Source of the DNA: CAZMXS01 sp964570325
GTDB lineage: Bacteria; Verrucomicrobiota; Kiritimatiellia; CAIQIC01; CAZMXS01
Length of the DNA stretch: 64,000 bases
Direction of reading: 5' to 3'
Assembly (NCBI GenBank): GCA_964570325.1
Contig: CAZMXS010000013.1
Coordinates: forward strand, 1-64,000
Within the stretch, counting starts at the first letter, position 1, and the number at the start of each line of letters is the position of its first letter. Below are positions 17,126 through 25,554 of this stretch, in pieces. The notes under the pieces are model-generated. The model searched no databases and had not been told where the DNA came from. It worked only from the letters and a program-made list of their open reading frames with translations. The position numbers were made by a program, and so were the translations under genes.

Positions 17126-18210
17126 ACTCCGCCACCCCCATCCTGGAATTGCGCCCGATCCGCGACGAACAGGATTGGCGCGAACTGGCCGACCCCTGGC
17201 GCGAGTTGGAGGCGGCCGCTCCAGCCGCCAGCGTGTTTCATACCTGCGACTGGTTCCGCCCGTTCTGGGCCAACGTGCTGGCCGGCGCGCCGAAATGGAC
17301 CACCTGGCGCGTCACCGCCGCCGCGGGTGACGGCCGCCTGGCCTGGCTTTGCCCTTTTGCGGTGAAGACCATCGGCGCCGGTCCGTTGCGCGAACGCACC
17401 CTCTACTTCGGCGGCGCGCCGCATCGCGACTACGGCGGCGCGCTCCGCCGCGGCGACTATCAACCCAACCCGGCAACGCTCACCTCGGCGCTCGGCCGGT
17501 TGGAATGGGACCGCGTGATCCTGGACGCGCTCGGGGCGGACGAGGCCGAGTTCTTCCAACAAGTCCTCGCGCCGCTATGCGCACGCCTGCGCGTCCGCGC
17601 CGACGCGCCGGTCAGCGGCTGCCCGCTGGCGGCCGACGCGGAATCGCTGCTGGGCCGGGTGCGCGGCCGCAGTTCACTGAAAAACATGCAGGTGCGTGAG
17701 CGCCGCCTGGTGCGCGACCACGGAACCGTGGAGTTCGCCACCACGACCCACCCTTCGGGCGCCGAACTCAATGCCTTCTTCCTGATGCACCGGCGCGAGT
17801 GGGGCAACCGCCGTTCGCGTTTCCGCCTGGCGGCGCAGCGCGATTTCTTCATCGCGCTGGCGGCGCTCGGTACGCTGGCCGTGCTCGACCGCCTGCTGGC
17901 CGGCGGACGCCCCATCGCCATGTTGTTCGGCTTCCAACACCGCCGCCGTTATTATTACTACACGCCGACTTACGACCGGGCATTCGCGTACTACTCGCCG
18001 GGACAACTGCTGTTGCACCGCGTGATCCGCCGCCTGGCCGCCGCCGAATGCGATTATTTTGATTTCCTGCGGGGCGACATGGGGTATAAGCGGGATTATC
18101 CCGCGGCGCTTCAGCCCCGCGCGCGCGTGGAGGGCTATCGCCGCGGCCGGCGCGGCGTCTGGTCGCGGATATTGCGCGCGGCGTTGGCCGTTGGCGGGAA
18201 AAAGTCATGA
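17122..18210 (+). CDS. BioF2/FemAB-like GNAT acyltransferase
   Basis: A 362-residue protein with a tandem GNAT-like layout. The C-terminal half has features of the Acetyltransf_6 (BioF2-like, CelD/FemAB-like) family: RSSLKNMQVRERRL, FFLMHRREWGNRRSRF, GRPIAMLFGFQHRRRYYYY, YSPGQLLLHRVIRRLA and CDYFDFLRGDMGYKRDY. Such proteins sit in exopolysaccharide clusters and are thought to acylate sugars or carrier-linked glycans. Position two in the operon, overlapping both neighbours by 4 bp, supports that role. Confidence 0.82.
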   Translation: MNSATPILELRPIRDEQDWRELADPWRELEAAAPAASVFHTCDWFRPFWANVLAGAPKWTTWRVTAAAGDGRLAWLCPFAVKTIGAGPLRERTLYFGGAPHRDYGGALRRGDYQPNPATLTSALGRLEWDRVILDALGADEAEFFQQVLAPLCARLRVRADAPVSGCPLAADAESLLGRVRGRSSLKNMQVRERRLVRDHGTVEFATTTHPSGAELNAFFLMHRREWGNRRSRFRLAAQRDFFIALAALGTLAVLDRLLAGGRPIAMLFGFQHRRRYYYYTPTYDRAFAYYSPGQLLLHRVIRRLAAAECDYFDFLRGDMGYKRDYPAALQPRARVEGYRRGRRGVWSRILRAALAVGGKKS

Positions 18211-18926
18211 AGGACGTTGGTGACAACCACATGGAGCGGATCACGCAGCGCAGCTACGACCTGCCCGTCGCCGTCGAAAGCTACACCCACGACCAACTTG
18301 CCCCGCTGGAAGAATATGTCATCGCGCGCGAACTGCCGCCGGGCGGACGCCTGCTTGAACTGGGTTGCGGGGCCGGCCGGCTGACCGGCCGCCTGCGCCA
18401 ACCCGGCCGCGAGCTGGTCGCGTGCGACATCGCCCCCAACATGCTCGCCCGCGCCCGCGCGCGGTTCCCCGATGTCCACTTTGAATGCTGCGATGCCGCG
18501 CAACTGCCGTTTGCCGACGCCGAGTTTGACGCCGTTTTCTTCGGCTTCAACGGGCTGGACTGCCTGCTGCCTTTCGCCCGCCGCGAACAGTGTCTGCGGG
18601 AGATGCGCCGCGCGCTCAAGCCGGGCGGAACGCTGTTGTTCAGCAGTCACAATAAGTGGTGGCCCGGCGCCTATCTGCCGACCAACCGCTTTCGCGCCGG
18701 CACCCTGCGCGACAACCTCCTGCGCGGCTTCCTCTGGCGCGATTTCCGCTATGAGCGGCATGCGGGCGGCCAGGAATTCTATTTCGCCGTCATCGCGCCG
18801 CCGCGCCAGCTCCGCGACCTGCGCCGCCTGGGTTTCGCCGGCGCGCGCCTGATTGACCCCTTTTGCCCGCGCGGCCTGCGATACATTTGGAGCCGGCATC
18901 CGTACTACCGGGCGGTGAAAGCATGA
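18207..18926 (+). CDS. class I SAM-dependent methyltransferase
   Basis: A 239-residue Methyltransf_11-type enzyme with motif I LLELGCGAGRLTG (about 49-61), the acidic residue binding SAM ribose in VACDIAPNM, and RRALKPGGTLLFSS. It probably modifies a sugar of the polysaccharide or a lipid-linked intermediate. Translationally coupled to both neighbours (ATGA at 18207 and 18923). An internal ATG at codon 9 is an alternative start. Confidence 0.88.
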   Translation: MKDVGDNHMERITQRSYDLPVAVESYTHDQLAPLEEYVIARELPPGGRLLELGCGAGRLTGRLRQPGRELVACDIAPNMLARARARFPDVHFECCDAAQLPFADAEFDAVFFGFNGLDCLLPFARREQCLREMRRALKPGGTLLFSSHNKWWPGAYLPTNRFRAGTLRDNLLRGFLWRDFRYERHAGGQEFYFAVIAPPRQLRDLRRLGFAGARLIDPFCPRGLRYIWSRHPYYRAVKA

Positions 18927-19663
18927 ACGATACCGGGCAGGCCAACGCAGCCCCCGCGCCGGACGCCGCGATCTACGACATGCTCTGGCGGCGCCGCGCG
19001 GACGACGCGGCCATCCCGGACCGCATCGCGGAGACCGCGCGCCGGCTGCGCCCGGGCGGCGTTCTGGTGGACGTCGGCGCCGGCGACGGCCGCCTGGCCG
19101 AGCTGGCCCAGCCGCATTTCCAACGGATTGTCTGCCTGGATTTCTCGGAAGTCGGCCTGGCCGCCTGCCGGGCAAAGGGGTTCGTCGCGCGGGCCGCCGA
19201 CCTGAACGGACGCCTGCCGCTGGCGGACAACGATGCGGACGCCGTGACCTGCGTGGATGTGATCGAACACATCCTGGACCCACGGCGGTTGCTGACCGAA
19301 ATGGCGCGCATCCTCAAACCCGGCGGCGAGCTGATCGTCACCACCCCCAATCTGCGCTTCATCGCCCATGTCGCCGGCCTGTTGTTCGCGGGCCGCGCGC
19401 CGCACACCAGCCTGGAGACCGAAGGCTACGACGGCGGGCACCTGCACTACTTTACCTTTGCCGAGCTGGCCGGGCTGTTCCGCGCGGCCGGACTGGAGGT
19501 GACCGAGCAGACCGGCATCGCGCGCCGGCTTTACGACTCATGGAAAATCCGGCTGTTTCGCCGGCTCAGCCGGGTCTGGGAACCGAACGCCGACCGCGAG
19601 TTCTTCCACCTGGGAATATTGATGCGGGGGCGGAAGGGCGCAGCGGCGGGCTCGCCGGCATAA
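18923..19663 (+). CDS. class I SAM-dependent methyltransferase
   Basis: A 246-residue methyltransferase, different from its upstream neighbour: VLVDVGAGDGRLAEL (motif I), CLDFSEVGL, DAVTCVDVIEHI and MARILKPGGELIVTTPN are typical of Methyltransf_23/11 sugar- and quinone-type enzymes. I chose the ATG at 18923 because it overlaps the previous stop as ATGA, as elsewhere in the operon. Target inferred to be a glycan. Confidence 0.88.
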   Translation: MNDTGQANAAPAPDAAIYDMLWRRRADDAAIPDRIAETARRLRPGGVLVDVGAGDGRLAELAQPHFQRIVCLDFSEVGLAACRAKGFVARAADLNGRLPLADNDADAVTCVDVIEHILDPRRLLTEMARILKPGGELIVTTPNLRFIAHVAGLLFAGRAPHTSLETEGYDGGHLHYFTFAELAGLFRAAGLEVTEQTGIARRLYDSWKIRLFRRLSRVWEPNADREFFHLGILMRGRKGAAAGSPA

Positions 19664-19705
19664 ACCCATGACCCCCTTGTTGAACCAGCGCCGGACTCGC
19701 CACCG

Positions 19706-21226
19706 ATGAGCGAACACAGCCAACTCGCGCGCACCGCGTCCATCGCGTTTCTCTGGAATCATGCGGCGTTTCTGTTGAGCACCGTCATCCTCGCGCTGAC
19801 GACCTGGGTGCTGGCCCGCTGGCTCGAGCCGGAGCGCTACGGCATCTACACCTCGGTCATGGCGTTCGCCGCGCTGGTCCAATGGCTGACCGCGCTCGGT
19901 TTCGAGGGAGCGCTGAACGTGCACCTGCCGCGCCTGCGCGACCAGTCGCCGCGCGCGCGCTTCCTGATCCGGCGGATGCTGGGCTGGCGCGCGCTGCTGC
20001 TCGTGGCGGCCTGCGCGGCGATCGCCCTCTGGGACCGCTGGGGCGGCGGTTTTCGCTGGGCCAACCTGCAGGCCATTGGCCCCTACTTCCCGCTGGCCGT
20101 CCTGGCCGCGGCGCTGACGCTGATCTCCGGCCTGCTGGTGCGGATCATGGAAACGCTCTTCCGCGTCAAAGCGCTGACCCTTATCCGCACCGCCACGCTG
20201 CTGCTCGCGCTCGGGGCTTACGCGGCCGCGCTGACCGCCGGCTACGGCGTGGCCGCCGTGCTGTGGATCGCGGTCGGCGTCTCCGGGCTGGCCCTCGCCG
20301 GCTACCTCTGGATGTGCCGCGACTTCATCCTCGGCCCCGTCACCCCCTTCCCAACCGCCGACATCTACCGCTTCGGCCGGACGATGTGGCTGACCGGCAT
20401 GGTCACCTACGCGCTGGGCAAAAACATGGACGTGATCATCATGACGTTTTACGGCGTGGCCGCCGCGCAAATCGGCTTCTACCAGATCGTCTACGTCCTG
20501 ACCGACTATGCCTACGTCGCCGCGACGCGCGGCATGAGTGGCGTGCTGCAATCGGCTTTCGCCCACGCGCATCACGCCGGCGGCGCGCGCAGCCTCGCCC
20601 GCGGCTGGAACAGCATCATGAAGTTTCACATCCTCGCCTGCGCGCCGCCGGTGCTGTTCCTCGTGCTCTTCGCCGAGCCGCTCTTCGCCGCGATCCTGCC
20701 GAAATACCTGGGGGCCGCGCCGCTGCTGCGGGTTTACGGCCTGCTGATCCTCATGGTCACGTTCCTCGGCGGGGGGACGCACATCACGGTCTTCTACACG
20801 CTGCAGATGGAGCGGCTGGTGCTCTACATCTCGCTGGTCGCCGGCGCAATGAACCTCGGGTTGGACCTGATCTTGATTCATTACCTCGGCGCGCTGGGCG
20901 CGCTGCTCGCCACCGGCACGGCCGGGATCACCGTCCGCGGGTTGGAACTCTGGATCGTCCGCCGGAAAATCGCGGTGCAATATCCGGTCCGGTTCGCCGC
21001 GCTCAATGGCCTGTGCCTGAGCGGCGCCGGGGCCGCGGCGGTGCTCGTGCCCGTCGGCGGCCTGCCCGGCTTGTTGCTGAAAGGCCTGGCGTTCCTCGCC
21101 GGCTACGCGCTTGTCGCGCGCTTCGCCCGGCCGCTGGCGGCGGACGATGTCGCGGCGCTGGGCCAGTTGAATGCGCGGCTCGCCGGCTGGCTGGCGCCCT
21201 TCTGCCGGAAGGACGCCGCCGGATGA
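19706..21226 (+). CDS. polysaccharide flippase (Wzx/MOP family)
   Basis: A 506-residue integral membrane protein with about 12-14 hydrophobic helices and an N-terminal ASIAFLWNHAAFLLSTVIL segment followed by LEPERYGIYT, the usual start of polysaccharide-biosynthesis flippases (A-R-x-L-x-P-x-x-Y-G). It should flip undecaprenyl-linked repeat units across the inner membrane. Preceded by a 42-bp gap, the only break in the overlapping chain; it overlaps the following glycosyltransferase by ATGA at 21223. No Wzy polymerase is obvious in this window. Confidence 0.88.
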   Translation: MSEHSQLARTASIAFLWNHAAFLLSTVILALTTWVLARWLEPERYGIYTSVMAFAALVQWLTALGFEGALNVHLPRLRDQSPRARFLIRRMLGWRALLLVAACAAIALWDRWGGGFRWANLQAIGPYFPLAVLAAALTLISGLLVRIMETLFRVKALTLIRTATLLLALGAYAAALTAGYGVAAVLWIAVGVSGLALAGYLWMCRDFILGPVTPFPTADIYRFGRTMWLTGMVTYALGKNMDVIIMTFYGVAAAQIGFYQIVYVLTDYAYVAATRGMSGVLQSAFAHAHHAGGARSLARGWNSIMKFHILACAPPVLFLVLFAEPLFAAILPKYLGAAPLLRVYGLLILMVTFLGGGTHITVFYTLQMERLVLYISLVAGAMNLGLDLILIHYLGALGALLATGTAGITVRGLELWIVRRKIAVQYPVRFAALNGLCLSGAGAAAVLVPVGGLPGLLLKGLAFLAGYALVARFARPLAADDVAALGQLNARLAGWLAPFCRKDAAG

Positions 21227-22392
21227 GAATTCTCATTGTCAACCGCTTCGCCCGACTGGTCGGCGGCATTGAGCGCTATCTCCTCGGCATCAGCCGCCGA
21301 CTCGCGGCGGCAGGCCACACGGTGGCCTTCCTGCACGGCGGGGGGGGCGCGGACCCGGCATTCGGAGCGGCCGCGCGGCTGGCGGAGTTTTCCAATCTCT
21401 GGAAAACCGGGTACGCGGATTTTCCAATGATTGGAAAAATGCTCGCCGGCTTGCGCCCCGACATTGTCTTTCTGCACAGCTTGGACAACGCGCCGGCCGC
21501 GGCCTTCATCGCGCGCCAATACCGGACCCTGCGCTACGTGCATGACCACTGCCTGACCTGCCCGGACGGCAAACGGATGCTGCGCGGCCCGGACGCGGAC
21601 TGCCGGTTCCCGGCGGGGCTGGCATGCCTGTGGCGCGCGCACACGCGCCGCTGTTGCCCGCGCGACCCGCGCAAAGCCTGGCGCGCCCTGCGCCGCGTCA
21701 ACGGCGCGCGGGCGGCGGCGCGCGATCTGGCGGCGCTCCTGGTGGCGTCACGCTACATGCAAACCACGCTGCAATGGTGCGGCGTGCCGGCGGAACGCAT
21801 CACCGTCCTGCCGTATTTCCCCGCGTGGGCGCCCGAAGCGTGGACGCCGCCGGCGCGCCCGCGCGGCCTGCTTTTTGCCGGCCGCCTGGTCGCCGCCAAG
21901 GGCATCGCGGGCTTGGTCCGGACGGTCGCGGCGATGGATGCGGCCTATACCCTGGACGTGGTCGGCGACGGTCCGGATCGCGCGGCAACGGAGCGGCTGG
22001 CGGCGGAACGGCCGGGGCTCGCGGGGCGCATCCGGTTCCACGGCTGGCTTGACGGCGAGCCGTTGCAACGGCTGTACCGCGATAACGCCGTGTTGGTGGC
22101 GCCATCGCTTTGGCCCGAGCCATTCGGCATGGTCGGCCTCGAAGCGGCGATGCTCAACCGGCCGGCAGTCGCGTTCGCTTCCGGAGGCATCCCGGAGTGG
22201 CTGGCGGACGGACAGACCGGCCGACTGGCGCAGACCGGCAACTGGGCGGAATTGCGCCGCCACATCGAGGAACTGACCGGCGATCCGGCGGAGCAACGCC
22301 GGCTGGGCGAGGAGGCGCGCGCCAAGACGGCGGCGCGCTTTGACGCCGAACACCATCTGCGGAAACTGCTGCAATTGATGGAGGCGCCATGA
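21223..22392 (+). CDS. family 4-like glycosyltransferase carrying an inserted double palindrome
   Basis: A 389-residue GT-B enzyme: MRILIVNRFARLVGGIERYL, YVHDHCLTCPDGKR (cysteine-rich segment), LLFAGRLVAAKGIAGLV, VVGDGPDR and the donor-site WPEPFGMVGLEAAM. I chose the ATG at 21223 since it overlaps the flippase stop. Codons 56-72 (EFSNLWKTGYADFPMIGK region) coincide with a 51-bp double-palindrome element, so these residues are probably a tolerated insert between the first strands and the acceptor pocket. A longer open frame extends far upstream but is a shadow of the flippase gene. Confidence 0.88.
   Translation: MRILIVNRFARLVGGIERYLLGISRRLAAAGHTVAFLHGGGGADPAFGAAARLAEFSNLWKTGYADFPMIGKMLAGLRPDIVFLHSLDNAPAAAFIARQYRTLRYVHDHCLTCPDGKRMLRGPDADCRFPAGLACLWRAHTRRCCPRDPRKAWRALRRVNGARAAARDLAALLVASRYMQTTLQWCGVPAERITVLPYFPAWAPEAWTPPARPRGLLFAGRLVAAKGIAGLVRTVAAMDAAYTLDVVGDGPDRAATERLAAERPGLAGRIRFHGWLDGEPLQRLYRDNAVLVAPSLWPEPFGMVGLEAAMLNRPAVAFASGGIPEWLADGQTGRLAQTGNWAELRRHIEELTGDPAEQRRLGEEARAKTAARFDAEHHLRKLLQLMEAP
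21388..21438. repeat. 51-bp double-palindrome element inside a glycosyltransferase gene
   Basis: Two 19-nt palindromes: TTTTCCAATCTCTGGAAAA (21388-21406) and TTTTCCAATGATTGGAAAA (21420-21438), separated by 13 nt starting CCGGG. The total is 51 nt, exactly 17 codons. The same 19-13-19 layout occurs at 32899-32949 in an unrelated gene. Confidence 0.85.
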
Positions 22393-23474
22393 GGCGGAAA
22401 TACATTATCACGGGGCTGCTGACGCTGCTGGCCGGAGCCGGATCCGCCGGGGCGGCCGTGCGCGCCACCCCCTTGCAGTTGTCGCTCTTTCATCCCAACC
22501 AACTTTTCCCTGCATCCGCCAATGTTTATGGATTGCGCCTGAATCTGGCGTATGGGTTGAACCGTGATCTTTACGGACTCGATGTGGGCGGCATCAACCG
22601 CGCCACGGGCGACGTGGTGGGCGTGCAGGCGGCGGCCCTGTGGAACGGCGCGGGGCGGTTGGGCGGGCTCCAGATTTCGCCGGGGCTGAACTATGCGCGA
22701 GAGCGCCTGCTCGGTTTGCAGGTCGGGCTGATCAATTACTTCCGGCCGCCGCTCACGGATTTCAACTCCGAACAATTCAAGTCCGAGGGCGACACCCTGC
22801 TCGGCCTGCAGGCCGGTTTCTTCAATTACGCGGCCGCCGCGCGCATGCACGGCGCGCAAATCGGCGTCGTTAACTCCTCGCGCAGCAGCGTCGGCATGCA
22901 CGGCATCCAGGCGGGCTTCATCGGCAACCTGGCGGACAACGTCCGCGGCGTCCAGTTGAGCGGAACGGTGCTCGGCGTCAACGCCTGCGCCAACCGTCTG
23001 TTCGGCGTCCAACTGGCGTACGGCCTGTTCGCCTGGAACGAGTGCGGCGGCGTCATGCTGGGCGGCGGCGAGGCCGTGGACGGTTTCGGCGTGCAGGCCG
23101 CGCTGGGCGTGTTGACCTATAATGTCTGCGGCGGACGGTTCGAGGGCGTGCAGATCAGCGGGTTGTTCGGCGCCAACAATGCGTATGAAATGAGCGGCAT
23201 CCAACTGGCGCTGCTCAACTACGCCACCCGGCTGCAAGGCATCCAGGTTGGCGGGCTGGCCAACGGCGTGCCGCTGCAAACCGGCCCGTGGCGGGTTTTG
23301 GAGATGCGCGGCATCCAAGCCGCCATCGTCTACAATGGCGCCGGCGACATGCGCGGGGTGCAGGTCGGCCTGGTGAATTACGCCCGGACCCTCCACGGGG
23401 TGCAGATCGGCCTGGTGAACGTCATCGCCGAGAGCCCGGTGCCGGTTCTGCCGATTTGCAACCTGATGTTTTGA
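22389..23474 (+). CDS. LA_2272-type surface repeat protein
   Basis: A 361-residue protein with a signal peptide (about 1-22, ending AGAGSAGA). Thereafter it consists of about a dozen imperfect repeats of the form hG-x-Q-x-G-h-x-N (VGVQAAALWN, LGLQVGLINY, HGAQIGVVNS, HGIQAGFIGN, RGVQVGLVNY, HGVQIGLVNV). This matches the surface-repeat family named after Leptospira LA_2272, probably a beta-rich outer-membrane or surface protein. Coupled by ATGA to the last glycosyltransferase, so it may help display or secrete the polysaccharide; that role is inferred. Confidence 0.78.
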   Translation: MRRKYIITGLLTLLAGAGSAGAAVRATPLQLSLFHPNQLFPASANVYGLRLNLAYGLNRDLYGLDVGGINRATGDVVGVQAAALWNGAGRLGGLQISPGLNYARERLLGLQVGLINYFRPPLTDFNSEQFKSEGDTLLGLQAGFFNYAAAARMHGAQIGVVNSSRSSVGMHGIQAGFIGNLADNVRGVQLSGTVLGVNACANRLFGVQLAYGLFAWNECGGVMLGGGEAVDGFGVQAALGVLTYNVCGGRFEGVQISGLFGANNAYEMSGIQLALLNYATRLQGIQVGGLANGVPLQTGPWRVLEMRGIQAAIVYNGAGDMRGVQVGLVNYARTLHGVQIGLVNVIAESPVPVLPICNLMF

Positions 23475-23644
23475 GTTCAGACGCGATCCGGCTTTCCCTT
23501 GGGGCGCGGCGGCCGGTCTGCGAAAATGGAAGAGTTTAAGAACGGGGAGCGTCATGCGGCTATTCCGGGCGATGGCAAATGGCGCCCGCATCCCCCGGCA
23601 GACGAATCCGCGCGACCGGCGGCCATAAGACCGGCGCCCGCGCC

Positions 23645-25495
23645 TTACTTCACACGGAACACGCGATAGGCATCGGCCGCGTACACCAGTTCAAAGTTTT
23701 TCAATGATAGCGGTTGATTGAACATGCGCTCGGCGGCGCTGTCCGGCGCGGGCCCGAGCCGGTCGGTAAAATACCGCAGCGATTCCGGCGAGGTGTCGCG
23801 CCACATGGCCGGCTCAAAGATAAAATAGGCCGCGTTGTAACGCCGGCAGAAACGGTAAAAGACGTCCTCGTCCTGGAAAAGGGCGGTATAAAACTCCTCC
23901 ACCTTTTCGCGCACCCGGCGGTTCTCGAACTTGGAATGCACCATGACCGGCCGGCCCAGGTGCGCGCAGATCACGGGGCTCAACGGAAACGCCGCCAGGA
24001 TCGGCTCATCCGCCCGCGTGTGCCGGCCAAGTGCCGCAATCAATGGCCGCAGTTGGTCCGCCGGCGGCGCATGGCTGACAATCCGCAGGCGCTGGATATT
24101 CCAGAAACTGAAGGCGACCAGGGCCGCGACGACCGCCAACCTGAATGCGCCGCGCCGCGTGAACGGCTGAGCCGGGACCATGTTGCCCGCCAGCACGCAC
24201 ACAAAAAAGGCCGCGAACACTTCCATCCGCTGGATCAGCGCGAAAAGGATGATGAACACGCCCGTCAGCCATAGCAACAGCCCGCGGGAAATCGGACGCT
24301 CGGCGTCCGCCCCCGGCGGGCGCCGCCGGTCCCGGATAAAGTCGCGCGCCAGCAAAATTCCGCCGGCCAGCGCCGCCGGCCAGGCGCCGCCCAACGCGCG
24401 GAACATGGTGGCCGGCGAGGGACTGAGAAACGAGGACGTCCACATCACGCGCGACTCGAAACTCAATTGCGCCGGGTCCGCCGGCTTGATCCCGAGGAAC
24501 CGGATTTTATCAAGGACCAGCCGATAAACATGCGAATACTGGGCATAATGGTCGCCCGCCAGCAGCAGCGCCGCGCCGAGCCCCCCGCTCAACAGAATGC
24601 CAAACAACAAAAACCGCCAGCCGACTGACGCCGTCCGGCGCCGCAGTATCCCGTGCTGGATCAGCAACGCGTAGGCTACCAGCATGGCCCCGGAAAGCGG
24701 GAAGCGTCCGTGGCGCAGCGCCGGCGACAGCAGCGAGAGCGCCAGCACGCCCAACGTGACCACCGTCAGCGCGCGCGCGATACGCTCCCGCGCGGCAGAC
24801 CGCGCGAAATACAGCCCGGCAAGGCCGGTCAGCAGGACCAGGTAGTAAAACTGGGCGAGGTGCCAGGCGGCGCAGGAAAAAGCCAGCAGCACCGCGGCGC
24901 CGGCCGCGAGCCAACGGCGCCCGCTATCCGCCGCCATAGCCAGCAGCCAAGTTCCCCCGAACAAAAACGGCAGAATGAAGTCCTGGCGCACGTATGCGCC
25001 CAGCACCACGTCTCCGATAAGCGTGTAGGTCAACGCGTAAAACAACGCCGAGACCACTCCGGCCAACGCGCTGCGCCACAGGTAGAGCGAAAAGAAAAAC
25101 GCGGGGAACAGCACCAGGGTCGAGTAGGCGCAGACCAGGGACATGAGATAAACATGAAACGGCGCGGCGGGACCGGACTGGCGTCGGTACATCCAACCGG
25201 CAAAGCGTTCCATCATCGGCGTCTCGTCGCGATCCGGCCGGATGCCCTCCGGATATTGCATCCGCCGGTCGCATTCCGGGATGCCGGCGCCCGTCGCCGC
25301 CAGTTGGGCGTAATGGTAATGAAAGGCGCTCTCCGTCCAAAAAAGACCCACCGCGTTAGTCGGACAGAAGTTCCCCATCCGCGCGAGCATGCCCCGCTTG
25401 GTCGCGGATAGCTGCACAAACAACGCGGCAACCAGGAGCAAGCCCATGACGATGGGCTCCCAGCGCGGCGAGGTCGGGGGTGTGGCGTCCGTCAT
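23645..25495 (-). CDS. STT3-like GT-C membrane glycosyltransferase
   Basis: A 616-residue protein with about 12 transmembrane helices and a soluble C-terminal tail. The first periplasmic loop (about 50-100) reads FWTESAFHYHYAQLAATG, then MQYPEGIRPDRDE; the acidic residues and Y-P-E-G are reminiscent of oligosaccharyltransferase STT3/AglB/PglB. I do not see a clear WWDYG motif, so this is STT3-like rather than a confirmed oligosaccharyltransferase. It is 59 bp downstream of the aldo/keto reductase and convergent with the polysaccharide operon. The 170-bp convergent gap (23475-23644) shows no terminator I can support. Confidence 0.65.
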   Translation of the reverse strand: MTDATPPTSPRWEPIVMGLLLVAALFVQLSATKRGMLARMGNFCPTNAVGLFWTESAFHYHYAQLAATGAGIPECDRRMQYPEGIRPDRDETPMMERFAGWMYRRQSGPAAPFHVYLMSLVCAYSTLVLFPAFFFSLYLWRSALAGVVSALFYALTYTLIGDVVLGAYVRQDFILPFLFGGTWLLAMAADSGRRWLAAGAAVLLAFSCAAWHLAQFYYLVLLTGLAGLYFARSAARERIARALTVVTLGVLALSLLSPALRHGRFPLSGAMLVAYALLIQHGILRRRTASVGWRFLLFGILLSGGLGAALLLAGDHYAQYSHVYRLVLDKIRFLGIKPADPAQLSFESRVMWTSSFLSPSPATMFRALGGAWPAALAGGILLARDFIRDRRRPPGADAERPISRGLLLWLTGVFIILFALIQRMEVFAAFFVCVLAGNMVPAQPFTRRGAFRLAVVAALVAFSFWNIQRLRIVSHAPPADQLRPLIAALGRHTRADEPILAAFPLSPVICAHLGRPVMVHSKFENRRVREKVEEFYTALFQDEDVFYRFCRRYNAAYFIFEPAMWRDTSPESLRYFTDRLGPAPDSAAERMFNQPLSLKNFELVYAADAYRVFRVK

Positions 25496-25554
25496 GCCGC
25501 CATCATGCCACGGTCGCCGGCCGGCCGCAACCGGTCGCTGGTGGAGGGGCCGGC

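Noticed and set aside
19882..22392. An 836-codon plus-strand frame spanning the flippase and the next glycosyltransferase
   Set aside because: Only its last 389 codons (from 21223) are real; the upstream part is an arginine-rich shadow of the flippase in another frame.
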